A stretch of DNA of 64,000 nt, taken from Rothia nasimurium (GTDB lineage: Bacteria > Actinomycetota > Actinomycetes > Actinomycetales > Micrococcaceae). Within the stretch, counting starts at the first letter, position 1. Each line of letters opens with the position of its first letter. The stretch covers positions 62,001 through 126,000 of the forward strand of contig NZ_CAKMSS010000002.1 in assembly GCF_928382285.1 (NCBI RefSeq), read 5' to 3'. The notes under the pieces are model-generated. The model was not told where the DNA came from. It did no database searches and was given only the letters and a program-made list of their open reading frames with translations. A program made the position numbers and the translations under genes. This document shows positions 1 to 8,315 of the stretch, piece by piece.

Positions 1-591
1 GGTAACTATGCCCGGTCTAAGGCCGAGTCTGAGCTGCTGGCCCTAAGCTACAATGCGGACGACTTCTGGGTGGGTGTGCTGCGCCCCCACATTGTCTGGG
101 GCCCCGGCGATACCCAGCTGGTGGAGCGCGTCCTAGAACGCGCCGCTGCAGGCCGTCTGCCCCTACTCAACCAGGGCACCGCCATGATTGACACCCTCTA
201 CATCGATAACGGGGCGGACGCTTTCGTACGCGGCTACCAGCGCCTGGAAGCGATTCGCGGGGTACCCCTGGTGGTTACCAACGGCCAGCCCCGCCCGGTC
301 GGTGAGATTATCGCCGGTATGTGTACCGCCTGCGGCGTCAAGCCCCCGGCCTACTCGCTGCCGGCGTCCGTGGCCTACGGACTGGGTTTGGTGATGGAAA
401 AGGCCTGGGCCCGTTGTGCCCCCGGGCAGATTCCCCCGCTGACCTCTTTCTTAGCCGAGCAGCTGTCCACCGCCCACTGGTTCGACCAGCGCACCACCCG
501 GGAACTCCTGGACTGGTCCCCTGCCATCTCCCTGGAAGAAGGGTATGAGCGGCTGGGCGACTACTACGGACGCAGATTTCGTAGGAACTAA
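1..591 (+). CDS. NAD(P)-dependent epimerase/dehydratase (extended SDR), 5' truncated
   Basis: The frame is open from the first base of the window and ends at TAA, so the N-terminal Rossmann fold lies outside. The visible 196 residues begin with a YARSKAE stretch that fits the SDR catalytic YxxxK motif. They continue with VLRPHIVWGPGD and DTLYIDNGADAF, which are typical of the 3-beta-hydroxysteroid dehydrogenase/isomerase-like branch of extended SDRs. The substrate cannot be inferred. The gene converges on mutM, and the 135-bp gap holds a long inverted repeat. Confidence 0.8.
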   Translation, partial: GNYARSKAESELLALSYNADDFWVGVLRPHIVWGPGDTQLVERVLERAAAGRLPLLNQGTAMIDTLYIDNGADAFVRGYQRLEAIRGVPLVVTNGQPRPVGEIIAGMCTACGVKPPAYSLPASVAYGLGLVMEKAWARCAPGQIPPLTSFLAEQLSTAHWFDQRTTRELLDWSPAISLEEGYERLGDYYGRRFRRN

Positions 592-612
592 TAACTAGCC
601 CTTTTCGAATAG

Positions 613-714
613 GCAGGCAGAGCGCCGACAGCCAGCTGGACCGGGGCTGGCGGTGAATTGGGCGAGCGCCCCGCGCGAGACCAAGAGGGTTGCTGGCCTA
701 GGCGCTCTGCCTGC
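613..714. repeat. Widely spaced 14-bp inverted repeat between convergent genes
   Basis: GCAGGCAGAGCGCC at 613-626 is exactly mirrored by GGCGCTCTGCCTGC at 701-714, with a GC-rich 74-nt interior that has its own small stem (CCAGC/GCTGG). There is no U-tract. It may act as a two-way transcription barrier between the SDR gene and mutM, but the long loop makes this uncertain. Confidence 0.5.
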
Positions 715-726
715 TGTCAGATGTAG

Positions 727-1680
727 TCACATTCCTCTGGGCTTTCTCTGGCAATGGGGGCACCGGTAGGAGCTCCTTCCTCCGAAGGGCTCCCGCACTA
801 TCAGCGAGGTGCGCCCCGCCTCTAGGCAGCGGGGGCAGGGTTTTCCTGCCTGCCCGTAGGCATTGAGGGACCGGTCGAAGTAGCCCGATTCCCCGTTGAC
901 GTTGACGTAGAGGGCATCGAAGCTGGTGCCGCCCTGGGCTAGGGCATCCCGCATGACGGTGCGCGCGGCGTCCACCAGTTCGCGGGCGGTTGAGACTGGG
1001 ATGCTCTTGGCGGGTTTGGCGTAGTGTAATCTGGCCCGCCATAGGGCTTCGTCGGCGTAGATATTGCCCACCCCGGAAATGGCGCTTTGGTCGAGCAGGA
1101 GCTTCTTGATGCCGGTGGAGGTGCCCAGCATGGTGCGTCTGAACTGCCCGAAGTCGAAGTGGGGGTCGAGCGGGTCGCGGGCGATGTGGGCAACGGCCTG
1201 CGGGATGAGGGGTAGCCCCAGTGCGGACGCGGACGCCCCCGGCACCGGCTCCCCGGCGGCGTTGCGGGTGGGTAGCAGGGGGCTTACAAACATGCCGCCG
1301 AAGATGCGTTGGTCCACAAAGCGCAGGGTGAGCGGGGCTTCGCGCCCGCTCTCGTCGGTGGCTCCTGCTAAGTCTATGAGCACTTTGAGGTGTTTTTCTG
1401 CCGGTAGCTCGGGGGCTTTGAGCAGAACCTGCCCGCTCATGCCCAGGTGAATGACCAGGGCAAATTCTTCGTTGCCCTCAAAGAGCAGCCAGAGGTACTT
1501 GCCGCGTCTGGCCACATCCGCCACGCGCAGGCCCGTCAGCAGTCGCTCGAAATCCACCGGCCCGGCCTCGTGGCGCCGCACCGAGCGTCCGTCCACTACC
1601 TGCACGCGCTCCAGCACCGCACCGAGGATGTGCCCGGCTAGGCCCCGGCGGACCACCTCGACCTCGGGTAACTCCGGCAT
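727..1680 (-). CDS. mutM: Formamidopyrimidine-DNA glycosylase (Fpg/MutM)
   Basis: This base-excision repair enzyme removes 8-oxoguanine and FaPy lesions and cleaves the DNA backbone. The protein starts MPELPEVE, whose Pro2 becomes the catalytic N-terminus after Met removal, so I chose the ATG at 1680 and not the longer open frame. An SD-like AGGCGGAG precedes it. The C-terminus carries a zinc finger of CPRC...CPHC form. At 317 residues it is slightly longer than usual because of an insert after the first domain. In actinobacteria mutM normally follows rnc; here the permease at 1847 is inserted between them. Confidence 0.95.
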   Translation of the reverse strand: MPELPEVEVVRRGLAGHILGAVLERVQVVDGRSVRRHEAGPVDFERLLTGLRVADVARRGKYLWLLFEGNEEFALVIHLGMSGQVLLKAPELPAEKHLKVLIDLAGATDESGREAPLTLRFVDQRIFGGMFVSPLLPTRNAAGEPVPGASASALGLPLIPQAVAHIARDPLDPHFDFGQFRRTMLGTSTGIKKLLLDQSAISGVGNIYADEALWRARLHYAKPAKSIPVSTARELVDAARTVMRDALAQGGTSFDALYVNVNGESGYFDRSLNAYGQAGKPCPRCLEAGRTSLIVREPFGGRSSYRCPHCQRKPRGM

Positions 1681-1846
1681 ATTCACTCCGCCTTTCCAAA
1701 AATGAAAAAATATGCACCGCGTGGTGCCCACATCTTGAACATATCAGGTGCAGAATAGAGCCTGTGCATTCTCACCTGTCACCAGCCTACTGATATATGG
1801 CGGGCGGCAGGGGGCAGAACCAACCCTTCTGTAAAAGGAGAGACTT

Positions 1847-3355
1847 TTGTCGACACCCCCACCCCCCACGAGGCAGCACGCTGATGTGCCGTCCTTCGCC
1901 CACGAGCAAGAAGGCTTCCAGCAGGGCCTCAAGCCCCGGCAGATTCAGATGATTGCCATGGGCGGGTCCATCGGAACCGGCCTCTTTCTCGGTGCGGGCG
2001 GACGCCTGCACGACGCCGGCCCCTCCCTCATCTTCCTCTACGCGATCGCAGGTTTTTTCGGCTACCTGATTCTGCGGCAGCTGGGTGAGCTGGTCAGCTA
2101 CCGCCCCTCGTCCGGCTCCTTCGTGAGCTACACCCGCGAATTCTACGGCGAAAAATGGGCCTTCTTCGTGGGCTGGATGTACTGGTTCTCCTGGGCCGCC
2201 ACTGCCATTGTGGACGCCACCGCTATCGCCATCTACTTCAACTGGTTTAGCCAGTACATCCCGGCTATTGAGCAGATAGACCAGTGGGTTGTGGCGTTGG
2301 TCGTCATTGTTGTGGTGGTCTCGATGAACCTGATTTCGGTCAAGATCTTTGGTGAACTCGAGTTCTGGTTTGCCCTCATCAAGGTGGGCTCCCTGCTGCT
2401 CTTCATGGTGATTGGCATCTTCTTCGTCATCTTCGGTACCCCCACCGGTTCCCCCGTGGGCTTTACCCATATCGCGGAGTCCGGTTTCCTCCCCAACGGC
2501 CTGCTGGCTGCCCTGGTGGTCTCTCAGGGCGTTATCTTCGCCTACTCCGGTATTGAGCTGGTCGGTACAGCCTCGGGTGAAATCAAGGACCCCCGCAAGG
2601 CTATCCCCAAGGCCATCAATACCGTGGTCTGGCGTATCGCCCTCTTCTATGTAGGCTCCGTACTGCTGCTCTCCCTGCTGCTGCCCTACGACGCCTACTC
2701 GGCCGATGAATCTCCCTTCGTCACCTTCTTCGGCTCTATAGGCGTGGACTACGCCGCCCCCATCATGCAGCTGGTGGTCATTACCGCAGCGGCCTCATCA
2801 CTGAACGCGGGCCTCTACTCCACCGGCCGTATCACCCACTCCATGGCCATGAACGGCTCAGCTCCCCGCTTCACCGGAGCTATGAGCAAGTCTGGCGTAC
2901 CCATCGGCGGTATCCTGCTCACCGGCGCCGTGGCCCTGCTCGGTGTAGTCATCAACTACTGGAAGCCCTCAGAGGCCTTCGAGATCGTCCTGAATATCTC
3001 AGCCGTCTGTATCGTGATTGGCTGGATGGCCATCACCCTACCCCACCAGCGCTTTGTGGCCATGGCCCGCCGGGGTGAACGCGTCCGCCCCGAGTATCAG
3101 GCCCCCCTAGCTCCCGTCACCAACTGGCTCACCATGGCCTTCCTGGTGGGTGTGCTGGTACTCATTGCCTTCGACTACCCCATCGGTACCTACGCCCTGG
3201 CCGCTATGGCCCTGGTGGTACCGATTCTGGTGATCGGCTGGCTGGCTGTGCGCAAGCGGGTTCGGGCTCTAGCAGCCGAGCGTGCGCAGCAAGTACCCAC
3301 CCAGACCACCTCGATCAACATCGTGGGTAGGGACGACGAAATTGGTCTTCCCTAG
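1847..3355 (+). CDS. ansP: Amino acid permease, L-asparagine permease (AnsP) type
   Basis: A 502-residue APC-superfamily transporter of the AAT subgroup with about 12 hydrophobic segments. The N-terminal GLKPRQIQMIAMGG and IGTGLFLGAG motifs and RPSSGSFVSY closely resemble asparagine permeases of mycobacteria and enterobacteria. Import of asparagine or a related amino acid by proton symport is inferred from the family. The start is TTG: an AAAAGGAG ribosome-binding site ends 6 nt upstream, and no ATG or GTG fits. The gene lies convergent with rnc and appears to be an insertion into the usual rnc-mutM order. Confidence 0.88.
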   Translation: MSTPPPPTRQHADVPSFAHEQEGFQQGLKPRQIQMIAMGGSIGTGLFLGAGGRLHDAGPSLIFLYAIAGFFGYLILRQLGELVSYRPSSGSFVSYTREFYGEKWAFFVGWMYWFSWAATAIVDATAIAIYFNWFSQYIPAIEQIDQWVVALVVIVVVVSMNLISVKIFGELEFWFALIKVGSLLLFMVIGIFFVIFGTPTGSPVGFTHIAESGFLPNGLLAALVVSQGVIFAYSGIELVGTASGEIKDPRKAIPKAINTVVWRIALFYVGSVLLLSLLLPYDAYSADESPFVTFFGSIGVDYAAPIMQLVVITAAASSLNAGLYSTGRITHSMAMNGSAPRFTGAMSKSGVPIGGILLTGAVALLGVVINYWKPSEAFEIVLNISAVCIVIGWMAITLPHQRFVAMARRGERVRPEYQAPLAPVTNWLTMAFLVGVLVLIAFDYPIGTYALAAMALVVPILVIGWLAVRKRVRALAAERAQQVPTQTTSINIVGRDDEIGLP

Positions 3356-3383
3356 TCCACAGTAAGGCTTTACCCCAACACTA

Positions 3384-3444
3384 AAAAAGAGGGGCGGGCC
3401 CACCGTATCAAACGGTTTGAGCGGGGGGCCCCGCCCCTCCTTTT
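3384..3444. terminator. Bidirectional intrinsic terminator ansP/rnc
   Basis: The arms GAGGGGCGGG (3389-3398) and CCCGCCCCTC (3430-3439) are flanked by AAAAAA on the left and TTTT on the right. It can therefore terminate both the permease (+) and the rnc operon (-). Confidence 0.85.
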
Positions 3445-3480
3445 AAGGACTGCATTGAGATTCTGTAGACAGCCGGTGCT

Positions 3481-4164
3481 TTAGCCGTAGACCTTATAGT
3501 AGGCCTGCTCAGCGGCCATACGCTCAGCTTCTTTTTTGCTGGTGCCCTTGCCCTGCCCCATGACCTTACCGGCCAGGAGGACCTTGGCGGTGTAGCGGCG
3601 GGCGTGGTCGGGGCCGGTGCCCTCAACCTCGTAGACGGGCTCGCCGGTGCCCTGGGCGGCAGCGTATTCCTGGATTTCGGTCTTCCAGTCGCGCCCGATG
3701 TTCAGGGTCTTGTTGTCATCCAGCAGGTGGGAGGTGTGAGCCAGAACGAGCTGGTGGGCGGCCTCAGGACCGTGCTTCATATACACGGCACCGAAGACGG
3801 CCTCCATGGTGTCAGCCAGAATGGAGTCCTTATCGGCACCACCGGTTTTCTTCTCGCCCTTACCCAGGCGGACGCAGGGCCCCAGCTTGAGACTGCGGGC
3901 CAGGTTGGCCAGGGTTCGGGTAGAAACAATCACGTGGTGGCGCTTGACCAGCTCGCCCTCGGGCAGGTCAGGGAACTTCTTGTAGAGCTCTGAGGCGACG
4001 GCCAGGGACAGCACGGAGTCGCCCAGGAATTCTAGGCGCTCGTTGTGGGGTATGCCGCCGTTTTCAAAGGAGTAGGAGCGGTGAGTCATTGCAAGCTGAA
4101 ACGTCTCGGTATCGAGGTCGATACCGAGACGTTTCAGAAACTCTTGTGATGCAGAGTTAGTCAT
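3481..4164 (-). CDS. rnc: Ribonuclease III
   Basis: This double-strand-specific endoribonuclease processes rRNA precursors and structured mRNAs. The 227-residue protein has the signature NERLEFLGDS at residues 41-50, an acidic metal-binding site further on (DTMEAVFGAVY), and a C-terminal double-stranded RNA-binding domain ending in GTSKKEAERMAAEQAYYKV. It starts 10 bp after the rpmF stop, so rpmF and rnc are probably co-transcribed from the promoter ahead of the DUF177 gene. Confidence 0.97.
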   Translation of the reverse strand: MTNSASQEFLKRLGIDLDTETFQLAMTHRSYSFENGGIPHNERLEFLGDSVLSLAVASELYKKFPDLPEGELVKRHHVIVSTRTLANLARSLKLGPCVRLGKGEKKTGGADKDSILADTMEAVFGAVYMKHGPEAAHQLVLAHTSHLLDDNKTLNIGRDWKTEIQEYAAAQGTGEPVYEVEGTGPDHARRYTAKVLLAGKVMGQGKGTSKKEAERMAAEQAYYKVYG

Positions 4165-4174
4165 AAGGCGCGAA

Positions 4175-4378
4175 TTAGGCGTCAGCTACCTTGCGGCCCT
4201 TGTACTCGTAGAAGAGTTCGTTGCCAGCTGAGTCAGTCACGAGCTTTGCCTGGTGGGGCAGGGAGTAGGTGACGCGACCGTTTTCTACGGTCTTGACCAG
4301 CTGAGGAACGGAAGCCTTCCACTGGGAACGGCGGGCGCGGGTGTTAGCACGGGACATTTTCCGCTTGGGAACAGCCAC
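4175..4378 (-). CDS. rpmF: 50S ribosomal protein L32
   Basis: A 67-residue basic protein that begins [17 protein letters not shown], the standard start of bacterial L32. It lacks the C-terminal zinc-binding cysteines, so it is the Cys-minus (zinc-independent) form. It sits in the conserved DUF177-rpmF-rnc operon. Confidence 0.97.
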   Translation of the reverse strand: MAVPKRKMSRANTRARRSQWKASVPQLVKTVENGRVTYSLPHQAKLVTDSAGNELFYEYKGRKVADA

Positions 4379-4411
4379 AGCTATCTCTTTTCTCTTGTTG
4401 CTTTATAAGTT

Positions 4412-4960
4412 TTATTTGTCGTTCGCATCGAGCAGCGCTGATAGCGCGTTCCACCGGGGGTCGATGACCTCATGGTGGTGCTCAGGGTCGTCCTCTAGGC
4501 GTGCGCCGCATTCGGAGCACAGGCCCTGACAGGAGTCACTGCAAACAGGTTGGAACGGCAGTTGAAGAATCACTGCGTCCCGCAGCGCCGGTTCGAGATC
4601 AATTTCATCGTTCTCTACGGCGTACTGCTCATCTACTTCATCTTCGGGGCCGCCTTCGGGGGCCTTCTCGAAAACAAAAAGCTCTTGAACATCGGCTGTA
4701 ACATCAAAGTCAACCGGGTCTAGGCAGAGGCTGCATTCACCGGAAACGGTGACAGTTGCAGTACCAGTTACCAAGATACCATCTGAAACGGATTCCAGGC
4801 GAACATTGAGGTCAATGTCGCTGCCTTCTTCCGCCTCAATCAGAGCGTTGCCAAAGTCGCTTGGCGCTGGCAGAACTTCATCAAGGGTCTCCATTGCGCC
4901 CGGGCGATGAGCTAGATCTCGAACCGAGATCTTAAGGGGCGATGAATCTTTTCGTGAAAT
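4412..4960 (-). CDS. YceD/DUF177 family protein with probable ATT start codon
   Basis: The family accompanies rpmF and is linked to 23S rRNA/ribosome biogenesis. The C-terminal half has the expected cysteine sets CSLCLD and CSDSCQGLCSEC. The first ATG (4894) would give 160 residues, has no ribosome-binding site, and would cut off the conserved segment DLAHRPGAM. The frame is open upstream and reaches an ATT codon at 4960. AGGGAG lies 6 nt before it, and a TTGATT-N18-TAAAAT promoter lies just beyond. This gives 182 residues, the usual family length. The ATT start is my inference; known examples include infC. Confidence 0.8.
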   Translation of the reverse strand: MSRKDSSPLKISVRDLAHRPGAMETLDEVLPAPSDFGNALIEAEEGSDIDLNVRLESVSDGILVTGTATVTVSGECSLCLDPVDFDVTADVQELFVFEKAPEGGPEDEVDEQYAVENDEIDLEPALRDAVILQLPFQPVCSDSCQGLCSECGARLEDDPEHHHEVIDPRWNALSALLDANDK

Positions 4961-4997
4961 GACGAACTCCCTATCGAATGTTTTAAACCAAGTACCT

Positions 4998-5027
4998 ATT
5001 TTAGGGGCTTAAGACCGGCCGAATCAA
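4998..5027 (-). promoter_or_regulatory. Vegetative-type promoter of the DUF177-rpmF-rnc operon
   Basis: Read on the minus strand: TTGATT (5022-5027), an 18-nt spacer, TAAAAT (4998-5003). Predicted transcription starts near 4990, giving a leader of about 30 nt that contains the AGGGAG ribosome-binding site of the ATT-initiated gene. Confidence 0.7.
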
Positions 5028-5063
5028 GCGCTCTAGGTTTAACCTCTTGTTTGGCTGACCACA

Positions 5064-5540
5064 TTAATGCTCGGGGTAGAGGGCTCGCTGCACCGCGCGC
5101 GGGACGAAAGCCCGCACGTCCCCACCGAAGCCTGCGACCTCTTTAACGATGGTCGATGAGATGTGGTTGTACTTGGGGTCTCCGGCGATAAAGCTGGTTT
5201 CAACCCCGGCGATGTGCCGGTTCATCGAGGCCATGGGAGCCTCGTATTCATAGTCAGCGGTATTGCGCAGCCCCTTCACGATGAGCACGGACCCCTGGTC
5301 GCGCACGAAGTTAGCCAGCAGCTCCCCCTCGGGTAGCACCTTGGCGCTCACCCCGTCGAAGAGGGCGAAGGTTTCCTCAACCATGGCGACGCGCTCTTCG
5401 AGGGTGAAGCGGTACTTTTTCTTGGTGTTGTGGGAGACCGCGACGATGACGTTACCGTAGATTTTTGCGGCGCGGGTGATGATTTCGACGTGACCGTTGT
5501 GGATGGGGTCAAAGGATCCGGGGCAGACAACCAATTGCAT
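5064..5540 (-). CDS. coaD: Phosphopantetheine adenylyltransferase
   Basis: It transfers AMP from ATP to 4'-phosphopantetheine, the penultimate step of coenzyme A synthesis. The 158-residue protein has the nucleotidyltransferase T/HxGH motif in GSFDPIHNGH (residues 8-17), KGLRNTADYEYE, and the C-terminal ISST motif. The ATG at 5540 lies 6 nt after a TAGCCT box, so the mRNA is probably leaderless. In many relatives coaD directly follows rsmD; here two other genes separate them. Confidence 0.96.
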   Translation of the reverse strand: MQLVVCPGSFDPIHNGHVEIITRAAKIYGNVIVAVSHNTKKKYRFTLEERVAMVEETFALFDGVSAKVLPEGELLANFVRDQGSVLIVKGLRNTADYEYEAPMASMNRHIAGVETSFIAGDPKYNHISSTIVKEVAGFGGDVRAFVPRAVQRALYPEH

Positions 5541-5546
5541 GTCTCT

Positions 5547-5552
5547 AGGCTA
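5547..5552 (-). promoter_or_regulatory. -10 box of leaderless coaD
   Basis: TAGCCT on the minus strand, followed by 6 nt and the coaD ATG, which places the transcription start at the start codon. No clear -35 is seen. Confidence 0.55.
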
Positions 5553-5695
5553 CAGCAGGTTGGTTAGGTATGACACACTAAGTCACGCTCTCTTGGGCAC
5601 CAGGGCTAGGCCGGTAATCTTGGGTTCAGACAAAGATACGGACGCCCGCCCTGCACTTGTGATGGTGGGCTAGACGAGAACGGGGTGGGCACCAG

Positions 5696-6913
5696 ATGGC
5701 CACTGAGAAAAAGCAACGGGCCTTTGAACGGGTTGGGCTAGCGGCCGGGCTGATGGGGGCGGACGGCCACTGGCGCTCTACCATCTTCGAAGAGATGTCG
5801 GCCCTTGCTCACCGCTACGGTGCCCTGAATCTGGGGCAGGGTTTTCCAGATACGGACGGCCCCACAGAGATGCTTGATGCCGCAGCGCAGGCGCTAGCGG
5901 GCGGGGTCAACCAGTACGCTACCATTGCGGGCAACTCCGCCCTGCGGCAGGCCATTGCCGAGCATCAGCAGCGTTTCTATGGGCTCGCCCTCGATCCCGA
6001 TACCCAGGTCACAGTGACCGCAGGTGCTTCTGAGGCCCTGGCAGCTACCATTGCGGCCCTGGTAGAACCGGGCGACGAGGTTGTTCTCTTCGAACCCTAC
6101 TACGACCTCTACCCTGCCGCTGCCGCCCTGGCCGGGGCGCGCGTCCGCACCGTTCCGCTCGTGCCACCCACCTTTGAGCCAGACCTGGACGCCCTCGAAG
6201 CAGCTTTTTCTGACCGCACAGCCCTGGTGGTGGTCAACGACCCGCACAACCCTACAGGTATGGTCTTCTCAACCGAAGCAAAGACTAAGATCGTGGAGCT
6301 GGCGACCAGGTTCGACGCTGTGATTCTGGCTGACCAGGTCTACGAGCACCTGGTCTTTACCGGCCCCTACCAGCCCATTCAAACCCTGCCAGGGGCGGCG
6401 GAGCGCACGGTGGCGGTTTCAGCGATTTCGAAGACCCATTCGGCCACCGGCTGGCGGGTGGGGTGGATGACCGGACCAGAAAACCTTATACTCCCCATCC
6501 GCCTGGTGAAGGGCTATTTCACGCACTCTGCGGCCGCTCCCCTGCAGGCAGCTGCGGCTGTTGGCGTGGGCCTGGGTGATGACTTCTATACCGGCGTGCA
6601 GGCCCGGTACGCCCAGCAGCGGCGCATTTTGGTGGAAAACCTAGCGGGCTCACCGTGGGAGGTAACTCCCCCGGCAGGTACCTTCTTCGCGGTAGCCGAT
6701 GTGTCGCGGGTCCTGGCTGAGCGGGGCCTGATCTCAGCAGAAGAGCTCTGCCACCTGCTTCCCGAGCAGGCCGGGGTCGCACTGATTCCCCTGACCGCCT
6801 TTACGACCGAGGCCTACCGGCAGCGGGTGCAGACCTACGTGCGTTTTGCCTTCTGCAAACGCCCGGAAGTACTACAGGACGCCGCCACCCGCCTGCGCGC
6901 CTATAGCGGCTAA
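5696..6913 (+). CDS. PLP-dependent aminotransferase, class I/II
   Basis: A 405-residue fold-type I aminotransferase. It has the N-terminal substrate segment NLGQGFPDTDGP, the cofactor-ring Asn-Pro in DPHNPTGM, and the PLP-binding lysine in SAISKTHSATGWRVGW. It resembles the group containing kynurenine/glutamine aminotransferases and the DapC-like N-succinyldiaminopimelate aminotransferases, so the substrate is left open. It is divergent from coaD and ends 3 bp before the convergent next gene, with no terminator visible in the gap. Confidence 0.88.
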   Translation: MATEKKQRAFERVGLAAGLMGADGHWRSTIFEEMSALAHRYGALNLGQGFPDTDGPTEMLDAAAQALAGGVNQYATIAGNSALRQAIAEHQQRFYGLALDPDTQVTVTAGASEALAATIAALVEPGDEVVLFEPYYDLYPAAAALAGARVRTVPLVPPTFEPDLDALEAAFSDRTALVVVNDPHNPTGMVFSTEAKTKIVELATRFDAVILADQVYEHLVFTGPYQPIQTLPGAAERTVAVSAISKTHSATGWRVGWMTGPENLILPIRLVKGYFTHSAAAPLQAAAAVGVGLGDDFYTGVQARYAQQRRILVENLAGSPWEVTPPAGTFFAVADVSRVLAERGLISAEELCHLLPEQAGVALIPLTAFTTEAYRQRVQTYVRFAFCKRPEVLQDAATRLRAYSG

Positions 6914-6916
6914 GCC

Positions 6917-7534
6917 CTAGTTGCGGGCGTCCTTTGCCCGGATGAGGTCAAGGGCAACCAGGCCGCCCAGCATGGCCAGGCGCACGGGTTCGGGGGCGCC
7001 GGGGTCGAAGTTCACCCCGTAGCGGCTCTTACCGCGCAGCCCCGCCACCAGGCCGCCCCATTCGCGGGCAACGCGGGCAGCTACATGGCCGTTAACCGTG
7101 ATGTTGAAGTCGTACTCAAAGAGACTACCTTCGAGCTCCAGGGTGAGGCCCGGCAGCTCGATGGTGAGGCGCTTGCGCATGAAAGAGAACTGCTTTTGCA
7201 CGTGGGCAAAGAGAGAGCCATCGGGGTTCAGCAGTTCGTAGCGATCCAGGCCAAAATCAAAGGGGTCAACAATCTTAAGAAGAAGGTTCCCGTTACCGTC
7301 GACCAGGTCAAAGGTGCGGTTACCCTTGAGCAGGCGGCCTGCGGTTGAGCCGGTGGTGAGCACCCGGCCGAGCACGCGCCCGTCCTGGCTCTGCATCTCA
7401 AAGTCATTGCTCATGAAGCTGCGGGTTTGCTGCACCACCAGGGTGTTTTCGGTCAGCAGGGGCGCGGACGCTCCCTGGTTCGTTTCTGGGGTCGGCTGGG
7501 GCTGATACCCGGGGTTGTTTGTGTTCTCACTCAT
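6917..7534 (-). CDS. LURP-one/phospholipid-scramblase-related protein
   Basis: A 205-residue soluble protein with a disordered, Pro/Gln-rich N-terminal 30 residues. After it comes a tubby-like C-terminal (LOR/scramblase) beta-barrel pattern: FEMQSQDGRVLG, LLKGNRTFDLVDGNGN and VAREWGGLVAGLRGKSRYGV. The biochemical role of bacterial members is unknown. It starts 14 bp after the end of rsmD but has its own TAGGGT box 6 nt before the ATG, so it can be transcribed as a leaderless message. Confidence 0.75.
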   Translation of the reverse strand: MSENTNNPGYQPQPTPETNQGASAPLLTENTLVVQQTRSFMSNDFEMQSQDGRVLGRVLTTGSTAGRLLKGNRTFDLVDGNGNLLLKIVDPFDFGLDRYELLNPDGSLFAHVQKQFSFMRKRLTIELPGLTLELEGSLFEYDFNITVNGHVAARVAREWGGLVAGLRGKSRYGVNFDPGAPEPVRLAMLGGLVALDLIRAKDARN

Positions 7535-7540
7535 AGTTCC

Positions 7541-7546
7541 ACCCTA
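7541..7546 (-). promoter_or_regulatory. -10 box of leaderless LURP-one gene
   Basis: TAGGGT on the minus strand, 6 nt before the ATG at 7534. It overlaps the end of the upstream rsmD gene region. Confidence 0.5.
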
Positions 7547-7548
7547 AA

Positions 7549-8109
7549 CTAGACGGCGGGCTCCACATAATAGAGCACGGTCTCACCGTATTTTTTCTCG
7601 GCAAACTTTTCAAGGCCTTCGGGCCAGGCGGGCTCGTCGGTGCGGGAGGCCCGTTCAACCACCACCACCGCTCCCTCGGTCAGGCGGGGCGCCAGCAGGG
7701 CCAGCAGATCTTCGAGCTCGCTGTTGGTCACGGCGTAGGGCGGGTCAATAAAGACCAGGTCCCAGGCGGACGCCCCCGCCGAAAGGTAGGTGCGGGCCGT
7801 CATCTTATGCACGCGGGCCGCACCCCCGGCGGTCTTGCCCACAGCGGCGATGTTTTTTTCGATGACGGTAACGGCCTTGGGGTAATGGTCCACGAAGTCC
7901 ACGTGGGCAGCCCCACGCGAGAGAGCCTCGCAGCCCAGGGCACCCGAGCCGCCGAAGAGGTCGAGGGCGCGGACGCCGTCCAGCATGTTGTAGGTATCCA
8001 GGCGAGAAAAAAGGGCTTCTTTGACCCGGTCGGTGGTGGGGCGGGTGTTGTCGCCGGGGACGTTGGCTAGGCGCAGGCCGCCTGCGGCTCCTGCAATGAT
8101 GCGGCTCAT
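7549..8109 (-). CDS. rsmD: 16S rRNA (guanine966-N2)-methyltransferase RsmD
   Basis: A 186-residue SAM-dependent methyltransferase with the N-terminal GAAGG segment, the RPTTDRVKEALF signature, the SAM-binding loop ALDLFGGSGALGCEALSRGA, and the catalytic DPPY motif (FIDPPY). It modifies G966 during 30S assembly. It lies downstream of recG on the same strand but is separated from it by about 200 bp holding a large palindrome. Confidence 0.95.
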   Translation of the reverse strand: MSRIIAGAAGGLRLANVPGDNTRPTTDRVKEALFSRLDTYNMLDGVRALDLFGGSGALGCEALSRGAAHVDFVDHYPKAVTVIEKNIAAVGKTAGGAARVHKMTARTYLSAGASAWDLVFIDPPYAVTNSELEDLLALLAPRLTEGAVVVVERASRTDEPAWPEGLEKFAEKKYGETVLYYVEPAV

Positions 8110-8238
8110 TCGGCTGCGCTCCGCTCGTAGTGGTAGAGGGTGGGACTGTTATAAGGGTACCGGTAGGGCTGGTGAGAACAAAGAGAGGGTTAGGTATGGG
8201 TGACCGGTGACGGAGGGCCCGCCGAGTACTTGAGTTGA

Positions 8239-8294
8239 CCGCATTTATTCTGGTTTACCCGCAACCAGTTGCGGGTAAACCAGAATAAATGCGG
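8239..8294. repeat. Perfect palindrome, 27-bp arms with 2-nt loop
   Basis: The arm at 8239-8265 (starting CCGCATTTATTCTGG) is exactly mirrored at 8268-8294, leaving only CA between them. It is more AT-rich than its surroundings, lies 22 bp beyond the recG stop, and has no U-tract. No second copy was seen in the window. It may be a terminator, a protein-binding site, or part of a dispersed palindromic repeat family. Confidence 0.85.
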
Positions 8295-8315
8295 GGCCTA
8301 CGGCCTTGGCCGAAC

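Noticed and set aside
698..1042. Arg/Pro-rich frame overlapping mutM
   Set aside because: Shadow of mutM in another frame.
3604..3993. 129-codon plus-strand frame in rnc
   Set aside because: Antisense shadow of a confident RNase III gene; valine/glycine-rich composition is an artefact of its codons.
4412..4894. DUF177 gene starting at the first ATG
   Set aside because: No SD, and it removes the conserved N-terminal segment that is still encoded upstream in the same frame.
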